A stretch of 64,000 bases of DNA, from the NCBI GenBank assembly GCA_045613745.1, contig JAZLBP010000012.1, positions 62,001 through 126,000 of the forward strand, in the 5' to 3' direction. Origin of the DNA: UBA940 sp045613745. Lineage in GTDB: Bacteria > Bacteroidota > Bacteroidia > Bacteroidales > Rikenellaceae. Position numbers and translations under genes: made by a program. Every line of letters begins with the position of its first letter. Position 1 is the stretch's first letter. The notes beneath the pieces were generated by a model. It was not told the origin of the DNA and made no database searches. It saw only the letters and a program-made list of their open reading frames with translations. Positions 62,417 through 64,000 of the stretch are shown here, piece after piece.

Positions 62417-63676
62417 ATGTACGATTCGTATAGCCAAAATTACAACCGCTCCGTAAGAGTGGCTGTCATAGGCGCGGGTAATCGCGCTCGCAAATATTTG
62501 GAGTATGCCGTAATGCATCCCGACGAATTGGAGATTGTGGCCATCGTCGATCCGGTGGAAATCCGATTGAACCAACTCTCCGACAAATTCAACATTCCGG
62601 AGGAGTATCGTTTTGGCAACTATCACGACTTTTTCGCTGCAAACATCAACCTCGACGCGGTTATGATTTGCACCCCCGAAGATAAGCACTTTGAGCCCTC
62701 AATGATGGCCATCGAAAAAGGTTACAATATCCTGCTCGAAAAGCCCATTGCACAAACCCTCGCAGAGTGCGAGGCAATTGCCAAAGCAGCCAAAGAGAAG
62801 AACCTTGTAGTAGGTGTTTGTCACGTATTGCGTTTCCACCCCTACTTCTTGAAAATCAAAGAGATTATCGACTCGGGAGAACTTGGCGAAGTGATTTCGT
62901 TCAACCACACAGCCGACATCTATCTCGACCGCGTAACACACGGTTTTGTACGTGGTAGTTGGAACCGCGCCGAGAAGACCAACCCGATGCTGATTTCGAA
63001 GTGCAGCCACGACGTGGATTTGGCACTCTGGATGGTGGGTTCGAAATGCAAAAAAGTAAGTTCGTTTGGTTCGTTGCGTTGGTTCAAGGCCGAGAATGCA
63101 CCCAAAGGTGCTGCCGACCGTTGTATCCACTGCCCCGACCATATCGAGAAGAAATGTCCTTATTCGGCTATTGACCTCTATAAAGTACGTCACGATTGGG
63201 TGGCAAACTTCGATGTTCCCGAGGAGTCGACTCTCGATGAGGTACTCGACCGCGAGTTGGCACAAGGCCCCTATGGTCGTTGTGTATATCACTGCGACAA
63301 CAATGTAGCCGACCACCAAATGGTGAACCTCGAAACCGAGAACGAAGTAACCATTTCGTTTACCATCAACGCCTTCACCCTCAACGACTGCCGTCACACC
63401 CAAGTCAACCTGACCCACGGCGAGATTGCAGGTAATGAGCAAAAACTCATCGTGCGTAAGTTCCGCGAGCGCACCACCGAAGAGTTTGATTTCAGCCACG
63501 TTTCTCACCTGCCCTTCCACGGCGGTTCGGACTTGAAACTTGTGGCCGACTTTGTTGAGGCTGTGCGCGACCGCAGTCACCAACTGCGCACCGACATTCA
63601 GGACTCGCTCGAAAGCCACCGCATCTGCTACGCAGCCGAGGAGAGCCGATTGACAGGCAAAACTATTGATTTGTAA
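62417..63676 (+). CDS. Gfo/Idh/MocA-family oxidoreductase
   Basis: NAD(P)-dependent sugar or cyclitol oxidoreductase of 419 residues. The N-terminal Rossmann fold has VAVIGAGNRARKYLEYAV (about residues 14-31), the dinucleotide contact DP near 42, and the characteristic EKPIAQTLAECEA segment with the catalytic Lys near 107. The C-terminal alpha/beta domain includes HDVDLALWMVG with the active-site His/Asp near 195 and a cysteine-rich CIHCPDHIEKKCPY insertion near 235-250 that may bind metal. Substrate unknown. It is monocistronic and ends in a hairpin before ssrA. Confidence 0.9.
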   Translation: MYDSYSQNYNRSVRVAVIGAGNRARKYLEYAVMHPDELEIVAIVDPVEIRLNQLSDKFNIPEEYRFGNYHDFFAANINLDAVMICTPEDKHFEPSMMAIEKGYNILLEKPIAQTLAECEAIAKAAKEKNLVVGVCHVLRFHPYFLKIKEIIDSGELGEVISFNHTADIYLDRVTHGFVRGSWNRAEKTNPMLISKCSHDVDLALWMVGSKCKKVSSFGSLRWFKAENAPKGAADRCIHCPDHIEKKCPYSAIDLYKVRHDWVANFDVPEESTLDEVLDRELAQGPYGRCVYHCDNNVADHQMVNLETENEVTISFTINAFTLNDCRHTQVNLTHGEIAGNEQKLIVRKFRERTTEEFDFSHVSHLPFHGGSDLKLVADFVEAVRDRSHQLRTDIQDSLESHRICYAAEESRLTGKTIDL

Positions 63677-63695
63677 GAATCACAAAAAACCATAT

Positions 63696-63738
63696 CGAAC
63701 AAAAGCGGGCAAACACAAGGCGGCTCGCTTTTTGTTCG
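63696..63738 (+). terminator. terminator of the Gfo/Idh/MocA gene
   Basis: CGAACAAAAGCG (63696-63707) pairs with CGCTTTTTGTTCG (63726-63738), one bulged T. Confidence 0.8.
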
Positions 63739-63749
63739 GAATATAATCA

Positions 63750-64000
63750 GGGGATGACCGGTTTTGACAGCAGGCAGAGCTTGATTGTAAGCACGTCGAG
63801 CGTTGTGTGGAGGTGCTCGTTAAAGTGAACACTCAACAATTAACTGGCAATAATAGCTACGCACTCGCTGCCTAATTATCAGAGATAATTGGCTTAATCG
63901 CGCCGCCCAAGGATGGTAGTGCGACGAGTATCCCGCCGAGGCTTTCCGCTTCTTAAAGCCAAAGCATATGGGGTATCAATCATTTGAAGATAGTCTGCGC
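63750..64000 (+). ncRNA. ssrA: transfer-messenger RNA, 5' part
   Basis: tmRNA rescues stalled ribosomes by adding a degradation tag. The 5' end GGGGATGACCGGTTTTGACAG is the typical start of the tRNA-like domain. The tag reading frame GGC AAT AAT AGC TAC GCA CTC GCT GCC TAA (63846-63875) encodes GNNSYALAA, matching the Bacteroidetes tag pattern ending YALAA. The 3' half, with the T arm and the CCA end, lies beyond the window. Confidence 0.93.

Overview
The window is a stretch of a Bacteroidales-type chromosome. Evidence for the group: a SusC/SusD outer-membrane pair, type III glutamine synthetase (GlnN), a GH97 glycosidase, Bacteroidetes-only DUF families (DUF4924, DUF4956, DUF2490), many promoters with the Bacteroidetes -7 box TAnnTTTGC, and a tmRNA whose tag ends YALAA. 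A cysteate synthase next to an AONS/SPT-like acyltransferase points to a sulfonolipid maker such as Alistipes or a relative; the genus is inference. No rRNA, tRNA, CRISPR array, phage or insertion sequence was recognised.

Layout. 1-9.3 kb: partial nitroreductase, 2[4Fe-4S] ferredoxin, serS, then a rightward operon of glutaminyl cyclotransferase, metH, metF, a PRiA4-like protein and miaA, followed by a TIGR04076 gene. 9.4-12.0 kb: two-gene sulfonolipid unit. 12.3-13.4 kb: XRE regulator and a gene-poor AT-rich spacer with repeated TTACAnnTGTAA palindromes. 13.4-20 kb: leftward HIT protein, membrane protein, RelA/SpoT, RecA, Bcp, and dnaA. 20-24 kb: phosphosugar mutase and glnN. 24.5-30 kb: SusC-SusD-lipoprotein operon. 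30.5-42.8 kb: two M23 peptidases divergent from alaS-gpmI, then prs, engB, purB, a Ca2+/Na+ antiporter, pfkA and a DUF4924 gene. 42.9-49.3 kb: leftward seven-gene envelope operon (ACT protein, acidic repeat protein, rsmI, DUF389, acyltransferase, GT2, L,D-transpeptidase-like). 49.5-51.3 kb: nusB, DUF1573, yajC. 51.5-54.3 kb: four tightly packed genes around a VTC-type polyphosphate polymerase domain. 54.5-58.3 kb: GH97-GH2 operon. 58.4-62.2 kb: PurF-like and NagB-like/PIG-L operon. 62.4-64 kb: Gfo/Idh/MocA oxidoreductase and the 5' part of ssrA.

How genes fit together. metH and metF form the methionine/folate branch. The cysteate synthase would supply the substrate for the acyltransferase that starts capnine (sulfonolipid) synthesis. 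SusC/SusD import glycans, while the GH97/GH2 pair 25 kb away may cut alpha- and beta-linked sugars. Most other genes are housekeeping.

Most worth a second look: (1) the operator array and spacer beside the XRE gene; (2) the PurF-like plus NagB-like/PIG-L operon, where three of the four NagB catalytic residues are glutamine; (3) the sulfonolipid pair with different arginine codon use from its neighbours; (4) back-to-back promoters with identical geometry in front of serS and alaS; (5) the VTC/DUF4956 operon. All assignments come from reading the sequence; no database search was run.
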